Shown here piece by piece: positions 16,394 to 25,624 of a stretch of DNA of 45,678 nucleotides. Each line of letters opens with the position of its first letter. The stretch's first letter is position 1. The DNA lies in NCBI GenBank assembly GCA_018780805.1, contig JADMJD010000017.1, positions 1 to 45,678 of the forward strand, given 5' to 3'. This DNA comes from Rubrivivax sp. Lineage in GTDB: Bacteria; Pseudomonadota; Gammaproteobacteria; Burkholderiales; Burkholderiaceae_C. A model generated the notes under the pieces. The model had not been told where the DNA came from. It saw nothing but the letters and a program-made list of their open reading frames with translations, and made no database searches. The position numbers were made by a program, and so were the translations under genes.

Positions 16394-17463
16394 GGCCTGA
16401 CCTTCAGCGCCCGCGCCCGCAGCCGGCCGACGATGCCGGTGGGGAAGTGGTAGACCGAGAGCACGAACAACACACCCAGCCAGAGCAGCCAGCGGTCGGG
16501 CGCGACCACGCTCTGCAGCACCGGGATGCCTTGCACGGCCGTGGCACCCACCGTCAGCAGGTCCTGCAGATAGGCCTGGGCCAGCACGAAGAGCACGGCG
16601 CCGATCACCGCGCCGTACAGCGTGCCCATGCCGCCGATGACGACGATGAGCAGGATGTCCAGCATGATCTCGAAGCTGAGCGTGGTGTCCGGCCCCACAT
16701 AACGCAGCCACAGCGCCAGCAGTGCGCCGGCGATGGTTGCAAACAGCGCCGACAGCACGTTGCTCAGCGTGCGGTAGACCACGGTGCGGTAGCCGATGGC
16801 CTCGGCCCGGAAGTCGTTTTCGCGGATCGCCTGCAGCACCCGCCCGAAGGGTGAATTGACGATGCGCAGGATCAGCAGGAACAAGGCCAGCACGGTGAAG
16901 AACAGCAGCCAGTAGGTGATGGCCTTGCCGTCGATCAGCAGGCCCAGGACCGGTGTCTCGAAGGGCTCGAAGCTGGGGCTCAGCCACTCGGGGTTGCGGA
17001 AGGTGAGGCCGTCTTCGCCGCCGGTGAACTCGCTCAGCTGCGAGGCCAGCGTCATGAAGGCCGAGGCCACGGCCAGCGTGATCATCGCGAAGAAGATGGC
17101 CTTCACGCGCAGGCTGAACAGGCCCACCGCCAGCGACAGCAGCACCGACACGGCGATGGCGCCCAGCAACCCCAGGCCCACCGCACCCCAGCCGGCGCCG
17201 AGCTTTTCGCTCGCAATCGCGATGCCGTAGGCACCGATGCCGAAGAACATGGTGTGCGCGAAGCTGACGATGCCGGTGTAACCCAGCAGCAGGTCGTAGC
17301 TGGCCACCAGCAGGATGAAGACCAGGATCTTGGCCACCACCGACATCGACTTGGCGCCCGGGAACAGGAACGGCGCGATGGCCAGCACGACGAGGATGGC
17401 CAGCAGCAGGGCTGCGAGCCAGGGGCTGCGCGGGCGGTCGTGGGAGAGGAGGCGGTCGATCAT
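16390..17463 (-). CDS. livM: Liv-type ABC transporter permease LivM
   Basis: A 357-residue inner-membrane permease of the branched-chain amino acid/HAAT family. The ATG at 17463 gives MIDRLLSH followed by many hydrophobic segments. The segment YDLLLGYTGIVSFAHTMFFGIGAYG is the family signature, and AIRENDFRAEAIGY is the conserved cytoplasmic loop contacting the ATPase. It pairs with LivH to form the translocation pore. Its start is separated from the livH stop by 385 bases of palindrome-rich DNA, unusual for an operon whose other junctions overlap. Its stop overlaps the cytoplasmic hydrolase start. The substrate need not be an amino acid. Confidence 0.94.
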   Translation of the reverse strand: MIDRLLSHDRPRSPWLAALLLAILVVLAIAPFLFPGAKSMSVVAKILVFILLVASYDLLLGYTGIVSFAHTMFFGIGAYGIAIASEKLGAGWGAVGLGLLGAIAVSVLLSLAVGLFSLRVKAIFFAMITLAVASAFMTLASQLSEFTGGEDGLTFRNPEWLSPSFEPFETPVLGLLIDGKAITYWLLFFTVLALFLLILRIVNSPFGRVLQAIRENDFRAEAIGYRTVVYRTLSNVLSALFATIAGALLALWLRYVGPDTTLSFEIMLDILLIVVIGGMGTLYGAVIGAVLFVLAQAYLQDLLTVGATAVQGIPVLQSVVAPDRWLLWLGVLFVLSVYHFPTGIVGRLRARALKVRP

Positions 17464-17848
17464 GTTTTTGTCTGTTGTGAGACGTTCCAGCGCGGTCCGG
17501 CGGGGCACTGGGCGCCCTCCATGCTCGGGGCCAAGGCCCCGAGCGCTCGCCAGGCACAAACAGTCCCCCGGACTGTTTGTGTCCGGGCTCTCTCCCCCGC
17601 CACCGGCCTGCGGCCGGCGGCTCCTCCTTTACTTGCGGTCGCCCAGCGCCCCACCGGACCGCGCAGGCACCAGGCGTGGCGCGCCGCCAGGACTCGCCAC
17701 TGCCGGTGCTGGCCGGGGGCGTCTGGTCCCCTCTCCCTGGAAGTAAAGGAGGAGGGTCGGGCGGAGCCCGGCCCGGGGGACATGGAAGGGAGAGGGGGCC
17801 AGGCGACCTCGGCGCACGCGGCACCTGCCCCGATGACGCTGGAGCAGC
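17464..17848. other. Palindrome-rich spacer between livH and livM
   Basis: 385 bases with no credible gene. It contains several perfect inverted repeats: arms GCTCGGGGCC and complement at 17523-17544 (loop AA); CACAAACAGTCC and complement at 17555-17581 (loop CCC); CCGGCC and GGCCGG at 17603-17617. Two long-range pairs follow: CTCCTCCTTTACTT at 17621-17634 with its exact complement at 17741-17754, and CTGGTCCCCTCTCCCT at 17723-17738 with a 15-of-16 complement at 17787-17802. It looks like a cluster of palindromic repeats that could set permease stoichiometry or partly terminate transcription. Confidence 0.8.
17523..17590 (+). repeat. Palindromic repeat family B, copy 1 (intergenic)
   Basis: Order: 10-bp hairpin, CTCGCCAGGC at 17546-17555, 12-bp hairpin with arms CACAAACAGTCC and complement, then GTCCGGGCTC at 17581-17590. 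The same order recurs inside the livG 3' end with different hairpin arms. Confidence 0.8.
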
Positions 17849-18856
17849 TCATCGGTTCGTCACCGGATACAGGCCCTGCGGCCGCCACAACAGGATGGCG
17901 GCCATCAGCGCGATGTTCGAGAACAGCGCCACCTTGGGCGCCAGGAAGCCGGTGTAGTTGGCCATCAGACCCACCAGCAGCGCGCCGATGAAACAGCCGA
18001 AGGTGCTGCCCAGGCCGCCGATGATGATGACGATGAAGATCAGCACGTTGACCTGCGCGCCGATCTGCGGCGTCACGCTCTGCTGGTACAGGCCCCAGAG
18101 CACACCGCCCAGGCCGGCGAGTGCCGAGCCGGCGACAAACACACCCACGAACAGCCGCCGGATGCGGTAACCCAGGGCCTCGACCATGCTGCGGTCCTGC
18201 ACGCCGGCGCGGATCAGCAGGCCGATCTTGGTGCGGTTGAGCGTGAAGACCAGGGCCGCAAAGACAAGCAGGCCGATGGCCGCCGCCAGCACGCGGTACT
18301 TCTCGATGGCGGCATCACCGATCAGCCAGGCGCCACGCAGTTCATCGGGCAGCGGCAGCGCGATCTGCAGCGGGCCCCAGATCACCTTGATGATCTCTTC
18401 GCCGACGATCATGCCGCCCATGGTGATCAGGATCTGCTTGAGGTGCAGGCCATACACCGGCCGCACGATGATGCGCTCGAAGGCCAGGCCCACGCCGCCG
18501 GCCACCAGCATGGCCACCAGCATCGCTGCGAACACGCTGAGCACACCATGCCAGCCCTGGCCGGTGCCGAAGCCCATCACGCTGGTGGCCACAAAGGCGC
18601 CCAGCGCGATGAACACGCCGTGGCCGAAGTTCAGCACGTCCATCAGGCCGAAGACCAGGGTCAGGCCCGAGGCGATGACGAAGATGATCAGCCCCATCGC
18701 CAGGCCGGCCACGGTGAGCGTGAGCCAGGTGCTGGAACTGCCCACCGCCGGAATGGCCAGCAACATCAGCGCCACCACCAGCGCGATGGGCTTCCAGTCG
18801 AAGCTGGCCTTGGGAATGGCTTCTGACGCGACCTGCGTCACCACCGCGGTGTTCAT
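17849..18856 (-). CDS. livH: Liv-type ABC transporter permease LivH
   Basis: A 335-residue inner-membrane permease. An N-terminal cytoplasmic stretch of about 20 residues precedes the first membrane helix. VFGLMDVLNFGHGVFIALGAF is the LivH signature, and RAGVQDRSMVEALGYRIRRL is the ATPase-contacting loop. The ATG at 18856 overlaps the livF stop (ATGA), so it is coupled to the ATPase genes. It forms the pore with LivM. The neighbouring depolymerase gene suggests a substrate such as hydroxyalkanoate units; aliphatic amino acids remain possible. Confidence 0.94.
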   Translation of the reverse strand: MNTAVVTQVASEAIPKASFDWKPIALVVALMLLAIPAVGSSSTWLTLTVAGLAMGLIIFVIASGLTLVFGLMDVLNFGHGVFIALGAFVATSVMGFGTGQGWHGVLSVFAAMLVAMLVAGGVGLAFERIIVRPVYGLHLKQILITMGGMIVGEEIIKVIWGPLQIALPLPDELRGAWLIGDAAIEKYRVLAAAIGLLVFAALVFTLNRTKIGLLIRAGVQDRSMVEALGYRIRRLFVGVFVAGSALAGLGGVLWGLYQQSVTPQIGAQVNVLIFIVIIIGGLGSTFGCFIGALLVGLMANYTGFLAPKVALFSNIALMAAILLWRPQGLYPVTNR

Positions 18857-19587
18857 TGGTGCGCTCCCAGTGACAAGCCCAGCAGCCGCTGCTGCAGGCC
18901 TTCGTCTTCCACCAGTTCAGCCATGCGGCCGCTGTGCACCACACGCCCGTCGTCCATCACGGCCACGCTGTCGCCCAGGGCCTTGGCCATCTGGAAGTTC
19001 TGCTCCACCAGCAGGATGGTGGTGCGCTGCGCCTTCAGCTCGCGCAGCGCCGTGATCAGGTTGGCCACGATGCTGGGCGCCAGGCCCTTGCTGGGCTCGT
19101 CGATCAGGATCAGCGCGCGCGGCTCGACGATGGCACGTGCCACCGCCAGCATCTGCTTCTGCCCGCCGCTCAACTTGCCAGCCGGGTAGAGCCAGAATTT
19201 TTTCAGCGCCGGGAAGTGGCCGAAGATCCAGTCCAGCCGCGCCGCATCCAGCTCACCCGCGTGGCGCGCCGCACGCGCGGCCAGCACCATGTTTTCCTGC
19301 ACCGTCAGGTCGGTGAAGATGCCCATGCTCTCGGGCACGTAGGCGATGCCACGCTGCGCGATGTCGGGCGTCTCGTGGCCGTGGATGGCCTGGCCGCGGA
19401 AGGCAATCTCGCCGCGGCTGGCCGCGTACAGGCCCATGATGGTCCGCAGCGTGGTGGTCTTGCCGGCGCCGTTGCGGCCCAGCAGCATGGTCACCTCGCC
19501 CTCGGGCACCTGCAGGTCCACGCCGTGCAGGATGTGGTACGCGCCGATGTGCGTGTGCACGCCTTGCAAAGTCAAGACAGCGCTCAT
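18853..19587 (-). CDS. livF: Liv-type ABC transporter ATPase LivF
   Basis: A 244-residue ATP-binding subunit. Walker A is GRNGAGKTTT near residues 37-46, the Q-loop follows, the signature is LSGGQKQMLAVARAI, Walker B is LILIDEPSKGL, and the switch is VEQNF with a downstream HSG. All motifs are intact. The ATG at 19587 overlaps the livG stop by four bases, and the stop overlaps the livH start. It acts as a heterodimer with LivG on the cytoplasmic face of the permease. Confidence 0.95.
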   Translation of the reverse strand: MSAVLTLQGVHTHIGAYHILHGVDLQVPEGEVTMLLGRNGAGKTTTLRTIMGLYAASRGEIAFRGQAIHGHETPDIAQRGIAYVPESMGIFTDLTVQENMVLAARAARHAGELDAARLDWIFGHFPALKKFWLYPAGKLSGGQKQMLAVARAIVEPRALILIDEPSKGLAPSIVANLITALRELKAQRTTILLVEQNFQMAKALGDSVAVMDDGRVVHSGRMAELVEDEGLQQRLLGLSLGAHQ

Positions 19588-20417
19588 GCCGCCCCCACGT
19601 CGCGGCCTGCAGGCCGCTCCGACTCGCCAGGCTCGCGCCAGTCCGCAGGGACTGGCGCAAGTCCGGGCTCGTCCTCCGCCGCCATGCCCAGGTAAGCCTG
19701 CTGCACCACCGGCGACGCGATCACCGCAGAAGGTTCGCCGTCGGCCACCAGCTGCCCGTTGTGCAGCACGACGATGCGGTCCGACAGTTCGCGCACCACG
19801 TCCATCTTGTGCTCGACCAGCAGGATGGTGCGGTCCTTGCGCGCCTTCAGCGCGCGGATCAGGTCCAGCACCACGGGCACGTCGTCCACGCTCATGCCCG
19901 CGGTCGGTTCGTCGAACATGTAGACCTTGGGGTCCAGCGCCATCAACAAGGCCACCTCCAGTTTGCGCTGGTCGCCGTGCGGCAGGGACGCCGCGGGCTG
20001 CATCAGCTTGTCGCCCAGCTGCACCTGGCGCAGCAGGCTCTCCGCTTCGTCGATCCACTGCTTGCGGTCCAGCCAGACCGACAGCAGCTGCAGCCCACCC
20101 CCGCAGCGCGCCTGCACCGCCAGCCGCACGTTTTCCAGCACCGTGAGGTTGGGGAACAGCTGCGTCAGCTGGAAGGCCCGGCCCAGCCCACGCCGGGTGC
20201 GTGTGGGTGCCGGCAGCGACGTGATGTCTTCGCCGTCCAGCAGCACACGCCCCTCGCTGGCGGGCAGCTGCCCGCTGATGAGGTTGAAGTAGGTCGTCTT
20301 GCCCGCGCCGTTCGGGCCGACGATGGCGGTGAGCGTGCCGGGCTCGAAGCGGCACGAGACATGGTCCACGGCCACATGGCCGCCGAACCGGATCGTCAAG
20401 TCAAGGGTCTCCAGCAT
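19584..20417 (-). CDS. livG: Liv-type ABC transporter ATPase LivG with repeat-derived C-terminal tail
   Basis: A 277-residue ATP-binding subunit. Walker A is GPNGAGKTTYFN, the signature region is LPHGDQRKLEVALLMA (D replaces the usual Q), Walker B is VYMFDEPTAGM, and the switch His lies in LVEHKMD. The normal domain ends near QQAYLGMAAE. The last 30 or so residues (EPGLAPVPADWREPGESE and on) are low-complexity and are encoded by a family B palindromic repeat at 19602-19670. The gene begins one base after the depolymerase stop and is therefore tightly coupled to it. Confidence 0.94.
   Translation of the reverse strand: MLETLDLTIRFGGHVAVDHVSCRFEPGTLTAIVGPNGAGKTTYFNLISGQLPASEGRVLLDGEDITSLPAPTRTRRGLGRAFQLTQLFPNLTVLENVRLAVQARCGGGLQLLSVWLDRKQWIDEAESLLRQVQLGDKLMQPAASLPHGDQRKLEVALLMALDPKVYMFDEPTAGMSVDDVPVVLDLIRALKARKDRTILLVEHKMDVVRELSDRIVVLHNGQLVADGEPSAVIASPVVQQAYLGMAAEDEPGLAPVPADWREPGESERPAGRDVGAA
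19602..19670 (+). repeat. Palindromic repeat family B, copy 2 (inside livG 3' end)
   Basis: Perfect 16-base palindrome GCGGCCTGCAGGCCGC at 19602-19617, then CTCGCCAGGC at 19623-19632. A hairpin with arms GCGCCAGTCC and GGACTGGCGC (loop GCAG) lies at 19635-19658, then GTCCGGGCTC at 19661-19670. The conserved blocks match copy 1 exactly while the hairpins differ but stay paired. Confidence 0.85.
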
Positions 20418-20418
20418 C

Positions 20419-21906
20419 TCAGGGGCAAGTCCCGATCACATAGGTATTCGGACCGGTTTGTTTCAGCGTCGTGGTCACGTAGATGTTCCACAGGCCCATG
20501 GCCTGGTTGGAGCCGTTGGCGTAGGTGGTGCCCCACAGCGCGTAGGCGCGGCCGGCCGCGGTGTGCGCGTAGTTGCTGGCGGTGAAGCAGGTGGCGGGGT
20601 TGCCGGTGGTGGTGCCGGTGGCCGGTGCCGAGAGCGCACCCACGGCACCCGCCGCATCGACCGCGGCCACGGTCCAGCTGTAGGTGGTGGCGGCGGCCAG
20701 GCCGGTGTCGGTGTAGGTCGTGCCGGTGACGGCGCTGGGGGTGACCAGCGCACCGTTGCGGTAGACGCGGTAGCCCGCTGCACCGCTGACGGCGCCCCAG
20801 GCGATGGCCATGGTGCTGTTTGTGGCGCCCGAGGTGGCCACGCCGGCCGGCGCCGGCAGCGGGGAACCGCCCCCACCCCCGCCCCCGCCTGCGGCCACGC
20901 GCTGCACCATCGCCATGATCGCGGCCTGCTGGGTGCCGCTCTGGCGCGCAAAGTCGCTGCCATACCAGCCCACCCAGTCCCAGCAGGCGTTGGGGTTGGG
21001 CAGGTTGCCACTGGCCGCCGTCGGCCGGCTGGTGTTGTCGGTCTTGGCCTGCGGGAACAGCACGACGATGTTGTTGGTGTCGGCCCAGCGTGTGTAGCCG
21101 GTGTTCTTGACGAACTTGTCGCCGATGCGGGCCATGTCCTGCACACAGCCGTGCAAGGCCACGTGCAGGCTGCAGCTGGCGCCGGCGGCGCAGTTCGCCG
21201 GCACGTAGAGCCAGCCGGTGGCCGCCATGCCGGGGTTGCTGGTGAACTCGGTCTGGTCGAACTGCCGGTAGTTGGCCGCAGCCGGTGCGTTGTTGCGCGC
21301 GTTCAGCGGGCCGTACAGGTGGCTCAGCAGGGCCTGGGCGCCGTCATAGCCGCAGTTGCTGATGTAGGGCGACGCCGTGCTGTTGCAGGCGTTGTTGCCG
21401 GTGCTGTCGAAGTTGGTCGGGAAGGTGTGCGCGGTGGCGCTGCGCTGCACGTACACCAGGCTGGCCGCGGGCACGCCGTTGTTCTGCAACTGCGTGCGCA
21501 GCGCCGCCATCGGGTTCGGGCCCACGGTGGTGTCGCTGCTGCCGACGAAGAGGAACCACTTCATCAGCGCCAGGTTGGCCTTCGGGTCGATCAGCGACCC
21601 GGACCAACTGTTGATGTCGCCCTGCATCGTCGACAGCCGCGCCGACGTGATCGTCGCGTTGTACATGCAGGACGTGTAGTTGGCATGGCCGGCGCACATG
21701 TACGGCCCGCCGGCGAAGACACCCACACCGCTGAACGTGGCGGAATGCGCCACGCCCAGCTGGTGGGCCATGAAACCGCCTGCCGACAGGCCGGAGACGG
21801 TGATCCGGGCGGGGTCGATGTCCAGCGTGGGCAGCGGGTCCGCCGCGAGGGCGAACACGGGCCACGCCAGGGCCGCCACGGCGGCCCGGCGAAGGGTTGC
21901 GAGCAT
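20419..21906 (-). CDS. phaZ: Extracellular poly(3-hydroxybutyrate) depolymerase, type-2 catalytic domain
   Basis: A 495-residue secreted depolymerase. The ATG at 21906 gives the signal peptide MLATLRRAAVAALAWPVFALA. The lipase box GLSAGG (Ser41) is near the N-terminus and the oxyanion region LHVALHGCVQD comes about 250 residues later, the circularly permuted order of type-2 PHB depolymerases. A polyglycine linker (about eight Gly) leads to a fibronectin-III-like domain (PAPAGVATSGATNSTMAIAW). The C-terminal domain has TASNYAHTAAGRAY and NGSNQAMGLWN, typical of the short-chain PHA-binding domain. It should cut denatured PHB outside the cell. It lies between the ABC binding-protein gene and livG, only one base from livG. 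Confidence 0.92.
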   Translation of the reverse strand: MLATLRRAAVAALAWPVFALAADPLPTLDIDPARITVSGLSAGGFMAHQLGVAHSATFSGVGVFAGGPYMCAGHANYTSCMYNATITSARLSTMQGDINSWSGSLIDPKANLALMKWFLFVGSSDTTVGPNPMAALRTQLQNNGVPAASLVYVQRSATAHTFPTNFDSTGNNACNSTASPYISNCGYDGAQALLSHLYGPLNARNNAPAAANYRQFDQTEFTSNPGMAATGWLYVPANCAAGASCSLHVALHGCVQDMARIGDKFVKNTGYTRWADTNNIVVLFPQAKTDNTSRPTAASGNLPNPNACWDWVGWYGSDFARQSGTQQAAIMAMVQRVAAGGGGGGGGSPLPAPAGVATSGATNSTMAIAWGAVSGAAGYRVYRNGALVTPSAVTGTTYTDTGLAAATTYSWTVAAVDAAGAVGALSAPATGTTTGNPATCFTASNYAHTAAGRAYALWGTTYANGSNQAMGLWNIYVTTTLKQTGPNTYVIGTCP

Positions 21907-21943
21907 GTTTGTCTCCAGGCGGCGCGCAGCCGCGTGCGCTCTG

Positions 21944-23146
21944 TCAGCGCTTGTTGCGGATCGGAATGACCATGTCGCTGGCCTTGATCTCACGCACCAG
22001 CTCCGGCACGCCCCAGGCAAAGGCCGGGTCGTCCTTGATGCGGAAGTGGTACATGTCCTGCATCGCCTGGTGGTCTTCCTTGCGGAAGGTCATCGTGCCC
22101 TTGGGCGTCTGGAAGCTCATGCCTTCCATCGTCGCGATCAGCTTGTTGGTGTTGGTGTCACCCGCAGTCTTTTTCAGCGCCTCGACCACCGCGATCGCCG
22201 CGCTCATGCCACCGGCGGTGAAGAAGTCCGGCGGGCTCTTGAACTTGGTGTAGTGGTTGGCCACCAGCCACTGGTTGACCGGGTTCTGCGGGATCGCGAA
22301 GTAGTAGTACAGCGCGCCTTCCATGCCCGGGTAGGCCTTGTAGGCCACCATCGCCGGCAGGATGTTGCCGCCGGTGGCCATCTCGATGCCGTAGCGCTTC
22401 TTCAGCTCCAGCTCGGCGAACTTGCTGAAGGGCGACGGCGCACCGGCCCAGTACACGTAGACGTACTTCTTGCCCGGCTGGTCCTTGAGCTTGTCGATGA
22501 TGCGCTGCAGGCCGGCAGTGAAGTCGGCGGTGCCCGGCGCGAGGAACTCCTCGTGCACGAACTTGCCCTTCTTGATGAACTCCTTGAAGGCCTTCACGCC
22601 GTCGCGGCCAAAGGCGTTGTCCTGCGCCAGCGTGACGATGTTGTTGCCCGGCAGGTCCAGCGCGGCGGCGTTGGCGGCGGCGTCCTGGCTGCTGTTGCGG
22701 CCGGTGCGGAAGATGTACTTGTTCCACTTGTCGCCGGTGATGCTGTCGGCCACGGCCGGCTCCACCAGCAGGATCTTCTTGTACTCCTCGGCCACCGGCA
22801 GCATGGCCAGCGCGACCGGGCTGGCGGTGGGGCCGACCGCGATGTCGACCTTGTCGTCGCCGTAGGCGGCGGCCAGCTGCGCCTTGCCCACGTCGGGCTT
22901 GCCCTGGTCGTCCTTCTCGATCACGGTCAGCTTCTTGCCGGCCACCATCATGGTGCCGCCGGTGGCGTACTCCAGGCCCATCTGAAAGCCGGTGATGGTC
23001 TGCTTGGCATACGCCTCCAGCGGACCGGTCTTGCTGGCGATGATGGCGATCTTGATCTCGCCCTTGGCCTGAGCGCCGGCCGCCATCGGCAGGGCGAGCA
23101 GGGCGGCCGCGGTGGCGGCAAGGGCAAAGGTCTGGCGGCGCTTCAT
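21944..23146 (-). CDS. ABC transporter substrate-binding protein, first gene of the depolymerase operon
   Basis: A 400-residue type I periplasmic binding protein with signal peptide MKRRQTFALAATAAALLALP ending at GAQA. The mature start IKIAIIASKTGPLEAYAKQTITGFQMGLEYA and the GKKLTVIEKDDQGKPDVGKAQ segment are typical of Liv/amide-type binding proteins. The ATG at 23146 has GGAG ten bases upstream and lies about 27 bases after the predicted sigma-54 transcription start. It is followed by the PHB depolymerase and the LivG, LivF, LivH and LivM genes, so it should deliver this system's ligand. The ligand is not visible; depolymerase products are the natural guess. Confidence 0.93.
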   Translation of the reverse strand: MKRRQTFALAATAAALLALPMAAGAQAKGEIKIAIIASKTGPLEAYAKQTITGFQMGLEYATGGTMMVAGKKLTVIEKDDQGKPDVGKAQLAAAYGDDKVDIAVGPTASPVALAMLPVAEEYKKILLVEPAVADSITGDKWNKYIFRTGRNSSQDAAANAAALDLPGNNIVTLAQDNAFGRDGVKAFKEFIKKGKFVHEEFLAPGTADFTAGLQRIIDKLKDQPGKKYVYVYWAGAPSPFSKFAELELKKRYGIEMATGGNILPAMVAYKAYPGMEGALYYYFAIPQNPVNQWLVANHYTKFKSPPDFFTAGGMSAAIAVVEALKKTAGDTNTNKLIATMEGMSFQTPKGTMTFRKEDHQAMQDMYHFRIKDDPAFAWGVPELVREIKASDMVIPIRNKR

Positions 23147-23184
23147 GGGCGGGTCTCCGGGTCGGTGTTGGATGGATGTCCATC

Positions 23185-23199
23185 GCAACCGCCGTGCCA
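23185..23199 (-). promoter_or_regulatory. Sigma-54 (-24/-12) promoter of the depolymerase/transporter operon
   Basis: On the minus strand the sequence reads TGGCAC-GGCGG-TTGC, an exact match to the TGGCAC-N5-TTGC consensus with the required GG-N10-GC spacing. Transcription should begin near 23173, 27 bases before the ATG at 23146. A sigma-54 activator gene lies just upstream. Confidence 0.85.
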
Positions 23200-23253
23200 G
23201 GCGCACCAGATCAGTGCTAACCCTCAGTTCTGGGGCCGTTGGTGGGCCAAGAG

Positions 23254-23325
23254 CGACTGAAAAACAGACGTTATGCGAAATCTTCGATTGATTTCAGGAC
23301 ACATCAATCGTCCGATTTTCAGTCG
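23254..23325 (-). promoter_or_regulatory. Nested inverted repeats, probable upstream activator site
   Basis: CGATTGAT at 23285-23292 and ATCAATCG at 23303-23310 form a perfect dyad with a 10-base spacer, centred about 125 bases upstream of the predicted start. They are enclosed by CGACTGAAAA at 23254-23263 and TTTTCAGTCG at 23316-23325. Position and symmetry suit an enhancer for the sigma-54 activator. The outer pair overlaps the stop of the upstream hydrolase gene and could also end its transcript. Confidence 0.6.
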
Positions 23326-24040
23326 ATCAATCCCAACAGGGTCTGCACGAAGCCCGCCGGGTCCTGGATCTGCGGATAGTGCCCGGTCGCCATCTCCACC
23401 ACGGTGAAGCCCGGCAAGCTGCGGGCCCGCGCCCGGGCCATGGCGATGGTGGGGTAGGCCGGCGACACGGCGTCGATGAAAGCCCGCGGCACCGAGGCCA
23501 GGCGCTCGGCGCTGAAGTGCAGCGGCTCCATGTACGCGTTGAACGGGTGCGGCCCCTGTCGGCGGCGCAGCCAGTCGGCGTCGTCGCCCACCAGACCAAA
23601 ACCGGCCGGATCTGGCGGCGGCAAGACGTTCAGGCCGCTGGCGCGCGCGGCGGCCATGCGCTGCGCCTGCACCTCGGGCGCGTGGGCGGAGCCCCAGGCT
23701 TCGCCGGGCAGCGGGATGCCGGCGTCCACGTAGACCAACTGGCGCAACGCTGCCGGGCACTGCGCCAGCAGCCGGTCGGCCACGCCGGTGATCACGGTGC
23801 CGGCGTAGCTGTGGCCCACCAGCACGGCGCCACACAGTTCTTCGGCCTCGAAGACACCGAGCACGTCGTCGATGTGCTGGTGCAGCGTGATGTCGCGCCG
23901 CAGGCCATGCCGGCGCTCGCCGCAGCCGCTGAGCGTGACGGCGAACACCGCGTGGCCGGCGGCCCGCAGCGGCGCCAGCACCCGCTGCCAGGCCCAGGCA
24001 CCGGCCCAGGCGCCGTGCACCAGAACGATGGGGGGCGTGT

Positions 24041-24044
<4 letters not shown>
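23319..24044 (-). CDS. Alpha/beta-hydrolase, EstC/plant methylesterase-like
   Basis: A 241-residue cytoplasmic hydrolase. IVLVHGAWAGAWAWQRVLAPL is the oxyanion-loop start, VLVGHSYAGTVITG has the GxSxG serine, and the late VVEMATGHYPQIQDP supplies the His. This pattern matches the family of plant salicylate/polyneuridine methylesterases and bacterial EstC. The ATG at 24044 overlaps the sigma-54 activator stop by four bases, so it is co-transcribed with the activator. It may modify the inducer or hydrolyse an ester intermediate, which is speculation from context. Confidence 0.87.
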
Positions 24045-25519
<1,475 letters not shown>

Positions 25520-25624
25520 GCGGCACTGTAGCGCCGCGCGAACCACCTGCTGCCGGTTGCAATCGGTAGCCGCCGCTTACGCTCCAGGGCTTGGGCGCGC
25601 CGCGGGCCGGCCGATAGTCCTGGC
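25520..25624. promoter_or_regulatory. Divergent intergenic region
   Basis: 105 bases between the activator and the lipoprotein esterase gene. No sigma-54 element fits on either strand. GC-rich short palindromes such as GGCGCGCC and GGGCCGGCC occur but no convincing promoter boxes were seen. Confidence 0.35.

Noticed and set aside
17464..17848. Small gene in the livH-livM gap
   Set aside because: Open frames on both strands have no ribosome site or conserved-looking sequence, and the region is almost entirely inverted repeats.
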